Assembly (NCBI RefSeq): GCF_010233585.1
Contig: NZ_CP045997.1
Location: 2,456,692-2,520,691, forward strand
Origin: Spirosoma endbachense
GTDB taxonomy: Bacteria; Bacteroidota; Bacteroidia; Cytophagales; Spirosomataceae
Direction of reading: 5' to 3'
Length of the DNA stretch: 64,000 bases
Positions 34,831 through 43,244 of this stretch are shown here, in pieces. The position numbers were made by a program, and so were the translations under genes. A model generated the notes under the pieces. It made no database searches, was not told the DNA's origin, and saw nothing but the letters and a program-made list of their open reading frames with translations. How positions within the stretch are numbered: position 1 is the first letter of the stretch; each line of letters starts with the position of its first letter.

Positions 34831-35768
34831 TAATTACTATACCGAATAGCCCGTTTAATCAGCCGTTTGATTTTCTTGTATGTGCCTGGTACTTCAACAC
34901 TACCAAACAGCATCTTTTGAATAAATAAATCAGCTTCGTAATGCCGCACGATCTGGTCGGGATGCCTGATTGGAAATTCGAACTCATGCGTTGGAACATT
35001 AGCGAAATAGCTATCTGGGTTCTGGGAATGGGTTGCGTCAGGACCGTAGCCTATATTTTTCACCAGATTAGCTTTAGGAATTATAGCCAATTGATTTCTA
35101 ATCATGGATTGATAGTGGAATTGGTAATCCCAGGAATCGTTCGGCTTGAGCTGGTAAAATCGATCGAAAAAGGTTATCCACCAGTGGCTATAAGGCTTTT
35201 CCTGGAAAAGAAACTTCGCCAGCTTTCGCTTATCTACATGAGGCCAACTGCTGAGATGATAGTCGAATCCCTGCCATGAGCGCTTCCAGGTAGCCCACCC
35301 ATTTGAACTTGGGAATACAGAAAAGTAATAATCTGCGGCTAAAGGCATAGGCTGAACCGGTTGAAAATTATTCCCTGAGATCATCGAAACGTTGGGATTG
35401 TTCCGGAATCGATTGAGGAGGTCCTCGCTAAATCGGAAAAACGTTGCATTTGGCAAGCAGTCATCCTCTAATATAATCCCTTCTTCTACATGCCCAAAAA
35501 ACCAGGATATAGCTTCTGAAGGGCCACGCCCACAGCCAATATTACGATCTCTGAACTGGGTTTTCACATCGCATTCCCAATCTATATGCTCTAAAACCCA
35601 CTCACGTACATAGCGGCACGTTTCGTCTTCCCCTTCTCTCTCAAGCCGCGGTCCGTCGGCCGCTATAAAAAGTTGCGTAGGCCGTTGATCGCGAATAACG
35701 CTAAAGACACGCTTAGTTTCTTCTCTTTTATTGAAGATGATGAAAAGTACGGGTACAGAACTAACCAT
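34830..35768 (-). CDS. Nucleotide-diphospho-sugar transferase, GT-A (GNT-I-like), second copy
   Basis: A 312-residue paralogue of the gene at 28608. VLFIIFNKREETKRVFSVIR, LFIAADGPRLEREGED, NIGCGRGPSEAISWFFGHVE, IILEDDCLPNATFFRF (EDD motif) and SNGWATWKRSWQGFDYH appear in the same order. KNIGYGPDATHS corresponds to the same motif in the other copy. It may act on a different acceptor or in sequence with the first. About 115 bases of AT-rich non-coding DNA separate it from the AT-rich gene cassette downstream in the operon. Confidence 0.82.
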   Translation of the reverse strand: MVSSVPVLFIIFNKREETKRVFSVIRDQRPTQLFIAADGPRLEREGEDETCRYVREWVLEHIDWECDVKTQFRDRNIGCGRGPSEAISWFFGHVEEGIILEDDCLPNATFFRFSEDLLNRFRNNPNVSMISGNNFQPVQPMPLAADYYFSVFPSSNGWATWKRSWQGFDYHLSSWPHVDKRKLAKFLFQEKPYSHWWITFFDRFYQLKPNDSWDYQFHYQSMIRNQLAIIPKANLVKNIGYGPDATHSQNPDSYFANVPTHEFEFPIRHPDQIVRHYEADLFIQKMLFGSVEVPGTYKKIKRLIKRAIRYSN

Positions 35769-35883
35769 TACTATTATTTTTCATTAAGAAACTCTCGAAG
35801 ACTGCACCATTTATATCGCTATGCCAAGTATTTCTTAAATAGGTTGAAATTTTCGTGATTATAAAATATCAAGGAGATACTAT

Positions 35884-36882
35884 TTATTTATCACCAATCA
35901 GAACGTATATAAGTACTCTTAGCAATAGGGGCGGATTTCGATTAACCACGAAATATGGCGAATGCAAACTACCGAGTAAACCACAAAATTCGAGGGCTAC
36001 TAACGGTTTATTTATCTGATTATAATTATTCATTATCCATCGAATAATACGTTTTGCAACGCCAAGATTATCTTTATACACAAGTTCATATTTATTATCG
36101 GCAAATACCTCATTATGTGCTTTCATAAATGACTTGCATCCAGCATAAATTTGTCTCTTTAAGTACTTGAAGGTGCTTTTTCTTGGTTCAATATTGTGAT
36201 TAATTGCTAAATCGGGTGCCAGGCCAACATACATCCCCAGACGAACGGCGTGAAACACGATTTGCGTATCGCCCCCACTCGACAGTAATTTACCTAATCT
36301 GTCAGTCAGGGTATAACAGCCTTTTTGAACACTTTCTATATATCCTGCGAGTATTTTCTTTTCTATCACCATTCCGGTACCTGCAGGGTGGCAGATAGAC
36401 CATATTTTTTCATTTGAAAAGATTACCTCACTGATATGCTTCTCCTGAAACATATCTTTTCGCGAAGCAATCCAAGACGGTACATATGGATCGAGCAATG
36501 TAACGTTCACACGACCAGGCCCCCAGCATTTTACAAATGGATATTTTATAATCAAATTGTAAACGTTTATTAAATAATCTTCGGTTGGCTCATTGTCATC
36601 ATCAAAAAAAACAATCCATTTATTACTGGAATTCTCAATCCCAGTAATTCGTGCATTAGTTAATCCCGGATTAGATTCATTGATTACGCGATAATTCTCA
36701 TGATCAGCTATAGCTTCTCTAATAAACTCTATATCACCAATAGCTTTCTTACTATTATTATCTACAATTATCCATTCAAAAAGAAAGGCTCCATTAGTTA
36801 TTAATTGATCAATTGCAGTTACCAATCGCTCAAAAACTTTCATATCTGGATTGTAACTACAAGTAATTATCGAAAAACTCAT
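35884..36882 (-). CDS. Glycosyltransferase family 2, AT-rich
   Basis: A 332-residue GT-A enzyme. FSIITCSYNPDMKVFERLV opens it, FEWIIVDNNSKKAIGDI binds nucleotide, and WIVFFDDDNEPTEDYLINV supplies the DDD motif (about residue 95). GGDTQIVFHAVRLGMYVGL carries the later acidic block. The base composition is visibly more AT-rich than in the genes before 35768, and the same is true of the next two genes and the 3' part of wzt, which suggests recent acquisition. Substrate unknown. Confidence 0.88.
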   Translation of the reverse strand: MSFSIITCSYNPDMKVFERLVTAIDQLITNGAFLFEWIIVDNNSKKAIGDIEFIREAIADHENYRVINESNPGLTNARITGIENSSNKWIVFFDDDNEPTEDYLINVYNLIIKYPFVKCWGPGRVNVTLLDPYVPSWIASRKDMFQEKHISEVIFSNEKIWSICHPAGTGMVIEKKILAGYIESVQKGCYTLTDRLGKLLSSGGDTQIVFHAVRLGMYVGLAPDLAINHNIEPRKSTFKYLKRQIYAGCKSFMKAHNEVFADNKYELVYKDNLGVAKRIIRWIMNNYNQINKPLVALEFCGLLGSLHSPYFVVNRNPPLLLRVLIYVLIGDK

Positions 36883-36888
36883 ACTGAA

Positions 36889-37641
36889 CTAAAAAGATTT
36901 AGTAGCTAAATGTCTAAAAAATTTACGATTAAAATACTGCAAAAGCATACTTAGATACTCATTAATAGTTAATTGGCCATTATATATATTGTCAATTTTA
37001 TTGGTCAACAACGATATTTCTTCTATTTTTTGCGAATATAGGTTCTGCGAAATTAACGGCTCAATTGCGTTACTTTTACCTGTGCTTACAGTCAGTTTAT
37101 TTTTAGTGAATACTATAATATTTTGTCTGTACCACCAATCTATATTTAAATTATTCCATATCTTAGGGCGAATAGTATCGTAGCAGTTAAAATTATTATT
37201 TATGAAAAACTTTATCCAGTAATCAGGATATTGCTCGTTTATGTGATTTTGACCGCCTTGAAATGGTATTGCTGCAGAAAATATTATTATATCACTAATT
37301 CGGCATAAATCATCCACCAATCCCTGTGCTCGATTAACAGACAAATGTTCCGCTACTTCTAAGCATAACAGCATGTCATATTTTTTATCAATATTTATTG
37401 TCTTTTCTAAGTCGAATTCTACAAACTGATTTAATGGGATATGTAATTTATCTTTATTGACATGGTCCCCATCAATTCCTAATAGACCATTAATACCACA
37501 CTCTTCAAAGACTTTTAGCCATGTACCAGTACCACAACCTATATCTATTATATTATTTGGTGAAAATAACTCTATTAGTATTGGCACAATATGCTTTGCT
37601 GCATTTGTATTGTGGACATTATCGTAATGAACATATTTCAT
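36889..37641 (-). CDS. SAM-dependent methyltransferase, AT-rich
   Basis: A 250-residue class I methyltransferase. NIIDIGCGTGTWLKVFEECG is motif I, followed by LLGIDGDHVNKDKLHIPLNQ and YDMLLCLEVAEHLSVNRAQG (motif IV with EVAEHL). The C-terminal 70 residues (about 180-250) are an extension without clear homology. It is among the most AT-rich genes of the window. Its position beside a GT2 gene, a TylF-type methyltransferase and wzt suggests a role in modifying or capping the glycan. Confidence 0.82.
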   Translation of the reverse strand: MKYVHYDNVHNTNAAKHIVPILIELFSPNNIIDIGCGTGTWLKVFEECGINGLLGIDGDHVNKDKLHIPLNQFVEFDLEKTINIDKKYDMLLCLEVAEHLSVNRAQGLVDDLCRISDIIIFSAAIPFQGGQNHINEQYPDYWIKFFINNNFNCYDTIRPKIWNNLNIDWWYRQNIIVFTKNKLTVSTGKSNAIEPLISQNLYSQKIEEISLLTNKIDNIYNGQLTINEYLSMLLQYFNRKFFRHLATKSF

Positions 37642-37644
37642 GAA

Positions 37645-38328
37645 TTATTTTTTTATTATATATGCTACTCCCCCCGATAAAGTATAAATTTTACTCTGAG
37701 TTTTTATTTCGCTCAAGTAATCATGAATAGCTTTTGATGTACCGTCCCAGATGTAATAATCATCAATAATAATTAAACCATTTTCTATTACACACGGGAA
37801 TAGATACTTCATACACAGATATATACTTTCATACCAATCCCCATCCAACCTAAGAATTGCAATATTTTTAGTAAAACGATTTTCAGGCAATGTATCACTA
37901 AACCAACCTTTAACAATATGCGGCTTCAATACACCCGCCATTTTCATCGCGGATTCAGCAAAACTCATTTCCGTTTTACAATTATCAAAGTAATTTGGAG
38001 ATAAAGTATTTCTTTGCCATTCATTCGCAGCAATTCCATCGATTTCTTCGGCCTTGGGTAAGCCTTCAAAGCTGTCAAATAGATAGTAGTTACGCTCATT
38101 AGGCCCCATAATTTCAGCCATTGCTGCAATCATGCCACCTTTCCATGTGCCGCACTCTACAACGTCTCCTTTTAAATGCATATTAGCATTACACAGGCGC
38201 AGGTTGTCGCAAAATACACTTTGCGGAATCATTGTATAGTTCTTGTACTTTTTGCGCAACGATATATAATGTTGATATTTTTTCAGGTTAACAATTTTTT
38301 TCGTGATATTTTCAATTTGCTCCTTCAT
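37645..38328 (-). CDS. TylF/MycF family O-methyltransferase, AT-rich
   Basis: A 227-residue protein of the macrocin O-methyltransferase (TylF) family, which methylates sugar hydroxyls. GDVVECGTWKGGMIAAMAEI is motif I, NYYLFDSFEGLPKAEEIDG is the family signature, and IAILRLDGDWYESIYLCMKY and GLIIIDDYYIWDG supply the metal-binding and active-site Asp residues. It overlaps the wzt gene by 17 bases. In chain-terminating O-antigen systems a terminal methyl group is read by the Wzt C-terminal domain; the tight linkage here fits such a role (inference). Confidence 0.87.
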   Translation of the reverse strand: MKEQIENITKKIVNLKKYQHYISLRKKYKNYTMIPQSVFCDNLRLCNANMHLKGDVVECGTWKGGMIAAMAEIMGPNERNYYLFDSFEGLPKAEEIDGIAANEWQRNTLSPNYFDNCKTEMSFAESAMKMAGVLKPHIVKGWFSDTLPENRFTKNIAILRLDGDWYESIYLCMKYLFPCVIENGLIIIDDYYIWDGTSKAIHDYLSEIKTQSKIYTLSGGVAYIIKK

Positions 38329-39562
38329 GCTTCATGTATGATTTCATAAATAAAAAGCCATGGTCATTTGAGAAAGGGAAAGTCCTATTTTCTTGCGGAG
38401 ATTCTTCTATCTCGAAACATACTACACTCTTAACCCAATCGTAAGTAATGGTATTGTGGGGGCCAATCCAAGTTGAAATATAGTATTCTCCCGGAATTAG
38501 CGGTGGTAATTCTAAAATCAAATTAATCACATTGTTTTTTCTATATTCCAGCTCAATCTCAGGTATTGTTTGAAAGATTGGGGTATCTAACTTATCAGTA
38601 ATATCAAAAGCTATTAAACAATTATTGAATTTAATAGCAGATTCAATTTCAATAGACACTTCTAATTTTAAATTAGGTTGTTTTCCTAAAATTCTCTTGA
38701 TATATACATTTTTAATAAAAGCAGATTCATAATTTATTTTATTACTTACCCAACATCTTGACTTTACGTTTATGTTATTCTCTAAATATTGGCTAATAAT
38801 ATCAGTCGTTTCCCCGGTAGAAGTAATATATCCATTTGAAATTATTATACTTTTTTCGCACAAGTTTTTAACCGCTCCCATATTATGACTAACAAATAGC
38901 ACTGTTCTGCCCTGATTCCTGCTTACGTCCTGCATTTTACCGATAGCTTTTTTCTGAAATTCAGCGTCACCAACGGCTAATACTTCATCTACTACCAGAA
39001 TTTCGGGATCAAGGTGGGCGGCAACGGCAAAGCCTAAGCGAACGGTCATTCCGCTGGAGTAACGCTTGACCGGTGTATCAATGTAGCGTTCGCAACCAGA
39101 GAAGTCAATGATTTCGTCAAGTTTGGATCGGATTTCCCGTTTGGTCATGCCCAGGATGGCGCCATTCAGAAAAATGTTCTCGCGACCAGTCAAATCAGGG
39201 TGAAAGCCAGTACCGACCTCTAATAAACTACCAATTCGCCCGTTGAAGTCAATCCGCCCGGAAGTTGGTCCGGTTACCTTAGAAAGAATTTTTAATAAGG
39301 TTGATTTACCGGCTCCGTTTTTTCCAATGATACCCAATACTTCACCAGGCATTACCTCAAAGTTGATATCCTTAAGCGCCCATACGTAGTCACTGCTGCC
39401 TTTGGTGCTACGGTCGTTGGTTTCGCCTATTATCAGATAAGGATCTTCTTTTCCCCGGACGCGATGCCACCATCGCTGAACGTCCTCACGAATAGTACCG
39501 GTACCAATAGTGCCTAAGCGGTATTGTTTGGATAGGTTCTCGACTTTAATAATTGGCTTCAT
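38312..39562 (-). CDS. wzt: Polysaccharide ABC transporter ATPase with C-terminal glycan-binding domain
   Basis: A 416-residue ATPase of an ABC-2 polysaccharide exporter. GIIGKNGAGKSTLLKIL is Walker A (about residue 83), YSSGMTVRLGFAVAAHLDPE is the signature, ILVVDEVLAVGD is Walker B, and VLFVSHNMG has the switch His. From about residue 245 a separate beta-rich domain follows, as in Wzt proteins that recognise the finished, modified chain end. The DNA for the ATPase part is GC-balanced, but from about 38880 onward, close to the domain border, it turns AT-rich like the adjoining methyltransferase genes. It pairs with wzm 21 bases upstream. Confidence 0.93.
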   Translation of the reverse strand: MKPIIKVENLSKQYRLGTIGTGTIREDVQRWWHRVRGKEDPYLIIGETNDRSTKGSSDYVWALKDINFEVMPGEVLGIIGKNGAGKSTLLKILSKVTGPTSGRIDFNGRIGSLLEVGTGFHPDLTGRENIFLNGAILGMTKREIRSKLDEIIDFSGCERYIDTPVKRYSSGMTVRLGFAVAAHLDPEILVVDEVLAVGDAEFQKKAIGKMQDVSRNQGRTVLFVSHNMGAVKNLCEKSIIISNGYITSTGETTDIISQYLENNINVKSRCWVSNKINYESAFIKNVYIKRILGKQPNLKLEVSIEIESAIKFNNCLIAFDITDKLDTPIFQTIPEIELEYRKNNVINLILELPPLIPGEYYISTWIGPHNTITYDWVKSVVCFEIEESPQENRTFPFSNDHGFLFMKSYMKHEGAN

Positions 39563-39583
39563 TCGTTCAATTTAAGGATATGG

Positions 39584-40435
39584 TTAAACCGTATCCATAA
39601 AGTTTTTCTCTGTTTTGTTGAATACCGCCAAGCCAACGAAAAACGCAATCAGGGTGAATCCAGTAGAGTAACCAAGTAGCGGCCATGAAAACGTACCGGT
39701 TCCGAAAAATCCGTACTTGAAAGTTTCGATAACGCCCGTCATGGGATTGGCCAGCATAATGGACTGGTATTTAGCGGGCACAGCGGACAATGGAATAATA
39801 ACCGGTGTGGCATACATCAACAGTTGCACACCAAACTCGACCAGGTACTGCAAATCGCGGTAACGAGTGGTCATTGCCGAAACAAGCATACCTAAGCCAA
39901 GTCCCATAAAACCCATGATCAGAATGAGCAGCGGTAACAGGAGCAGCGCGCTATTGGCGCGTAACGTACTACCCGTGATGACAAAAAAGGCGTAAAGCAG
40001 CAAAAAGAGAAATAGCCCGATCCCAAACTGAATAAGATTACTAATAACAGCCGACAACGGAGTTACGGCCCGCGGAAAATACACTTTGCCAAATAAGCCC
40101 GCATTGGCGGTAAAAGTATTCGAGGTGGCTCGCAGGCAGTTCGAGAAATAATTCCAGGCCGTAACACCAGCCAGGTAAAATAGCAGGGGTGGAACGCCAT
40201 CGGTGGAAAGTCCGGCCATCCCACCAAAGACGATGGCCAAAACAGTCGTCTGGAAAATCGGCTGAATAAAAAACCATACTGGCCCAAGGATAGTCTGTTT
40301 GTATTTCGCCACAAAATCACGGCGAACAAACAGCATCAGCAGGTCACGATATCGCCATATCTCGGCTAATCGCAGGTCAAATAGACTATTCTGGGGCGTA
40401 ATGGAGTGAGCGTAAATTTCCTTATTGGTGTCCAC
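39584..40435 (-). CDS. wzm: Polysaccharide ABC transporter permease
   Basis: A 283-residue ABC-2 permease with about six membrane helices. WRYRDLLMLFVRRDFVAKYK then QTILGPVWFFIQPIFQTTVL is the typical start, and FYLAGVTAWNYFSNCL, FPRAVTPLSAVISNLIQFGI and YATPVIIPLSAVPAKYQSIM follow the ABC2_membrane family pattern. With Wzt it exports an undecaprenyl-linked glycan across the inner membrane. This is the only recognisable inner-membrane glycan exporter in the window; no Wzx-type flippase was seen. Confidence 0.93.
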   Translation of the reverse strand: MDTNKEIYAHSITPQNSLFDLRLAEIWRYRDLLMLFVRRDFVAKYKQTILGPVWFFIQPIFQTTVLAIVFGGMAGLSTDGVPPLLFYLAGVTAWNYFSNCLRATSNTFTANAGLFGKVYFPRAVTPLSAVISNLIQFGIGLFLFLLLYAFFVITGSTLRANSALLLLPLLILIMGFMGLGLGMLVSAMTTRYRDLQYLVEFGVQLLMYATPVIIPLSAVPAKYQSIMLANPMTGVIETFKYGFFGTGTFSWPLLGYSTGFTLIAFFVGLAVFNKTEKNFMDTV

Positions 40436-40499
40436 GTTTGTCAGGCTGGAAGGAATGGGCAGCTGTGCGTAAAAGCAATGATTTTAAGTTGGCCTGCCA

Positions 40500-41462
40500 T
40501 TATTCATGCCCCACTAACTGTCGTTGGAATCGGATTAACGGGTGATAATCTTCGCTAATCCGAGTTAGGTCAGTATTTCGAATGTGATTAACAATTTCGA
40601 TGGATGGATAAGCCTCAGACAAACCATATCCATTACCCGCCATAATTTGCTCATAACTCTTTGTATGCAAATCGGTAAATCCGTCACTGAACTCTATTTC
40701 ATCACCTTCAATTTGTAGGGAGCGGTAGGTTTGCCGGTTGGCCAGCTTTACCGATTCAGGCAGCGTAACGGAGTCAGTGCTCAAAAACCAGCGTACTCGT
40801 GCTCGTTCCAGTTCCAGATAACCGGCGGCCTGGTTTTCTTCCCGCACATGCACACGGTTTTGTTTTACAGAGCCAAAAATCCAGGTGAGCATGTCGAAAA
40901 AGTGTACGCCAATATTGGTTGCAATACCTCCCGACTTCGTGATGTCGCCTTTCCAGCTTATGCCATACCACTTACCGCGTGAGGTAATGTAGGCAAGATC
41001 GAGGTCGTAAATTTTATGGGCCGGTCCGTTTTCGATACGCTTTTTTAGCGCAATAATGCTTGGGTGAAGCCGTAGTTGAAGGATATTATTGACCTGTTTA
41101 CCGGTTTCGGCTTCTATTTCTGCCAATCCGTCGATGTTCCATGGATTCAGTACCAGTGGTTTCTCACAGATTACATTGGCACCACTCCGCAGACCAAATC
41201 GAATATGGGCATCATGCAGGTAGTTTGGGCTACAAATGCTAACGTAGTCGACCGGATGACCCGACCGGCGTAATTTATCGATGTGCCGATCGAATCGCTC
41301 AAACTCTGTAAAAAAATCAGCTTCCGGGAAATAACTGTCCATCACGCCAACCGAGTCAAATTTGTCGAAGGCTGTTACTAATTGGCTACCAGTTTCCTTG
41401 ATAGCTTTCATGTGGCGGGGTGCAATAAAGCCTGCCGCGCCAATCAGAGCGAACCTGTTCAT
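40500..41462 (-). CDS. wbpB: UDP-N-acetylglucosaminuronate 3-dehydrogenase (WbpB-like)
   Basis: A 320-residue Gfo/Idh/MocA-type oxidoreductase. It closely follows WbpB of P. aeruginosa: FALIGAAGFIAPRHMKAIKE (nucleotide fold), FDSVGVMDSYFPEADFFTEF, VDYVSICSPNYLHDAHI, CEKPL with the conserved Lys, YITSRGKWYGISWKGDITKS, and VHFFDMLTWIFGSV. It oxidises the 3-OH of UDP-GlcNAcA using NAD, which is recycled in concert with WbpE and 2-oxoglutarate. It stands next to wbpD and wbpE homologues. Confidence 0.9.
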   Translation of the reverse strand: MNRFALIGAAGFIAPRHMKAIKETGSQLVTAFDKFDSVGVMDSYFPEADFFTEFERFDRHIDKLRRSGHPVDYVSICSPNYLHDAHIRFGLRSGANVICEKPLVLNPWNIDGLAEIEAETGKQVNNILQLRLHPSIIALKKRIENGPAHKIYDLDLAYITSRGKWYGISWKGDITKSGGIATNIGVHFFDMLTWIFGSVKQNRVHVREENQAAGYLELERARVRWFLSTDSVTLPESVKLANRQTYRSLQIEGDEIEFSDGFTDLHTKSYEQIMAGNGYGLSEAYPSIEIVNHIRNTDLTRISEDYHPLIRFQRQLVGHE

Positions 41463-41501
41463 AAGTATGAGTAGTAAAGGTGTTAGATAGTTAAAGAGGG
41501 G

Positions 41502-42077
41502 TTAACTGATTCGAAAAACCTTTCCCTGCCTGAGCTCATAAACCATCCCGCTTTCCGGACAAGTAGCTTTCTCCTCCTCGTCGAACGCTAAACGGTGGCC
41601 ATATTCACTGACCCAGCCAGCCTGCCGGGCCGGATTGCCAATCACTAAAGCATAGGGAGGAACATCTTTGGTCACGACAGCGCCAGCGCCGATAAAGGAA
41701 AATTCGCCAATTGTATTTCCACACACAATGGTCGCATTAGCGCCAATGCTTGCTCCTTTTCCAACGTGGGTTTTCTGATACTGCCCCCGTCGGTTAATAG
41801 CACTTCGGGGGTTAATCACATTGGTAAATACCATGGATGGCCCCAGAAATACGTCGTCATCGCAGGTTACGCCGGTGTAGATCGACACATTGTTCTGAAC
41901 TTTCACATTTCGGCCCAATTCAACCTGGGGTGAGACCACCACATTCTGACCGATGTTGCAGTTCGGCCCAATTACGGAGTCGGGCATAATATGCGAAAAG
42001 TGCCAGATTTTAGTACCCTCGCCAATGATGCAACCATCATCGACAACGGCAGTGGGATGTATAAAAACGGAATTCAC
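41502..42077 (-). CDS. wbpD: UDP-3-amino-GlcNAcA N-acetyltransferase (WbpD-like)
   Basis: A 191-residue left-handed beta-helix acetyltransferase that acetylates the 3-amino group to give UDP-GlcNAc(3NAc)A. Hexapeptide repeats run from IHPTAVVDDGCIIGEGTKIW to FIGAGAVVTKDVPPYALVIG. NPARQAGWVSEYGHRL is the usual end of WbpD/WlbB proteins. I chose the GTG start at 42077 (MNSVFIHPTAVV): it gives the normal family length, while the ATG at 42167 would add 30 unrelated residues and overlap wbpE by 86 bases. Confidence 0.9.
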   Translation of the reverse strand: MNSVFIHPTAVVDDGCIIGEGTKIWHFSHIMPDSVIGPNCNIGQNVVVSPQVELGRNVKVQNNVSIYTGVTCDDDVFLGPSMVFTNVINPRSAINRRGQYQKTHVGKGASIGANATIVCGNTIGEFSFIGAGAVVTKDVPPYALVIGNPARQAGWVSEYGHRLAFDEEEKATCPESGMVYELRQGKVFRIS

Positions 42078-42081
42078 AGGC

Positions 42082-43221
42082 TCAGGAAAAAAAATCGACA
42101 ATGGCTTCAGAAATATAGCTGACCTGTTCGTCAGACAGTTCCGTATGAATTGGCAACGAAATGACACGCTTACACAACGCTTCGGTTACCGACAAATCTC
42201 CTACGACCCGCCCAATCGTTTGATACGCTTTCTGACTATGTAGCGGCTTGGGATAATATACCATACTGGGTATTTTTTTCTGACTTAAGTACAGTTGCAG
42301 GTTGTCACGCTCAGCAGCTGGGACTTTAAGTGTATACTGGTGAAAAACATGGTCTGATCCGGGCATTCGATAAGGTACTTCGATGGCTTCAATGTTCTCG
42401 AAAGCCTCATCATAGGCCGCTGCAACCTGCTGACGGGCCTGGGTATATTCCGTCAGGTAGTTAAGTTTTTCATTTAATACGGCCGCCTGAATAGAATCTA
42501 ACCGGGAATTTACGCCGATGATTTCGTGCTCGTATTTTCGGATTTGACCATGATTCGCAATCATTTTTACTTTCTCTGCCAACACATCACTCGTCGTGTA
42601 GATAGCTCCGCCATCGCCAAAGCAGCCCAAATTTTTGGAAGGAAAAAATGAGGTTGTACCCAGCGTACCCATCGCGCCAGCCGAGTACTTATGCCCGTTG
42701 CTGAACGTGTAGGAAGCGCCAACAGCCTGTGCCGCATCTTCTACCATAAACAGATCATGGGCCGAACAAATCGTTTCAATTCGTTCCATATCGGCGCACT
42801 GACCGAAGAGGTGAACAGGAACAACCAATTTTGTTTTCGCGGTTATAGCTTGCTCAATGGCCGCCGGGCTAATGGTGAATGTTTGCGGGTCAACATCAAC
42901 CATCACCGGCTTCAGGCGAAGTAAGGCAATAACTTCGGCAGTGGCTACATACGTAAAGGCTGGAACAATAACTTCATCATCGGGCTGGAGATCTAAAGCC
43001 ATCATGGCTATCTGCAATGCATCGGTACCGTTGGCGCAGGCAATAACATGCCTAACATTGAGATAGTTAGCAAATCGTTTTTCGAATCTACCCAACTGAG
43101 GCCCTTTAATGAAACTGCTCGTATCGATACATTCCTGAATAGCCGCATCAATAACTGGTTTGATTTTCAAGTATTGATTTTTCAAATCAACCATCTGTAT
43201 GTTATTTACAGTATTAAGCAC
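42082..43221 (-). CDS. wbpE: UDP-3-keto-GlcNAcA aminotransferase (WbpE-like)
   Basis: A 379-residue PLP-dependent aminotransferase of the DegT family. It transfers an amino group from glutamate to the 3-keto sugar made by WbpB. IQMVDLKNQYLKIKPVIDAA, ACANGTDALQIAMMAL, DEVIVPAFTYVATAEVIALL and LVVPVHLFGQCADMERI match WbpE. SFFPSKNLGCFGDGGAIYT carries the PLP Lys, and VNSRLDSIQAAVLNEKL follows. An alternative start at the tenth codon (MVDLKNQY) matches relatives slightly better. The wbpD start lies 4 bases after its stop. Confidence 0.92.
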   Translation of the reverse strand: MLNTVNNIQMVDLKNQYLKIKPVIDAAIQECIDTSSFIKGPQLGRFEKRFANYLNVRHVIACANGTDALQIAMMALDLQPDDEVIVPAFTYVATAEVIALLRLKPVMVDVDPQTFTISPAAIEQAITAKTKLVVPVHLFGQCADMERIETICSAHDLFMVEDAAQAVGASYTFSNGHKYSAGAMGTLGTTSFFPSKNLGCFGDGGAIYTTSDVLAEKVKMIANHGQIRKYEHEIIGVNSRLDSIQAAVLNEKLNYLTEYTQARQQVAAAYDEAFENIEAIEVPYRMPGSDHVFHQYTLKVPAAERDNLQLYLSQKKIPSMVYYPKPLHSQKAYQTIGRVVGDLSVTEALCKRVISLPIHTELSDEQVSYISEAIVDFFS

Positions 43222-43244
43222 AATTGATCGATTTGGGCGAGCAG

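Noticed and set aside
41502..42167. ATG at 42167 as start of the WbpD-like gene
   Set aside because: It would add 30 residues without similarity and overlap wbpE by 86 bases; the GTG at 42077 gives the family length.
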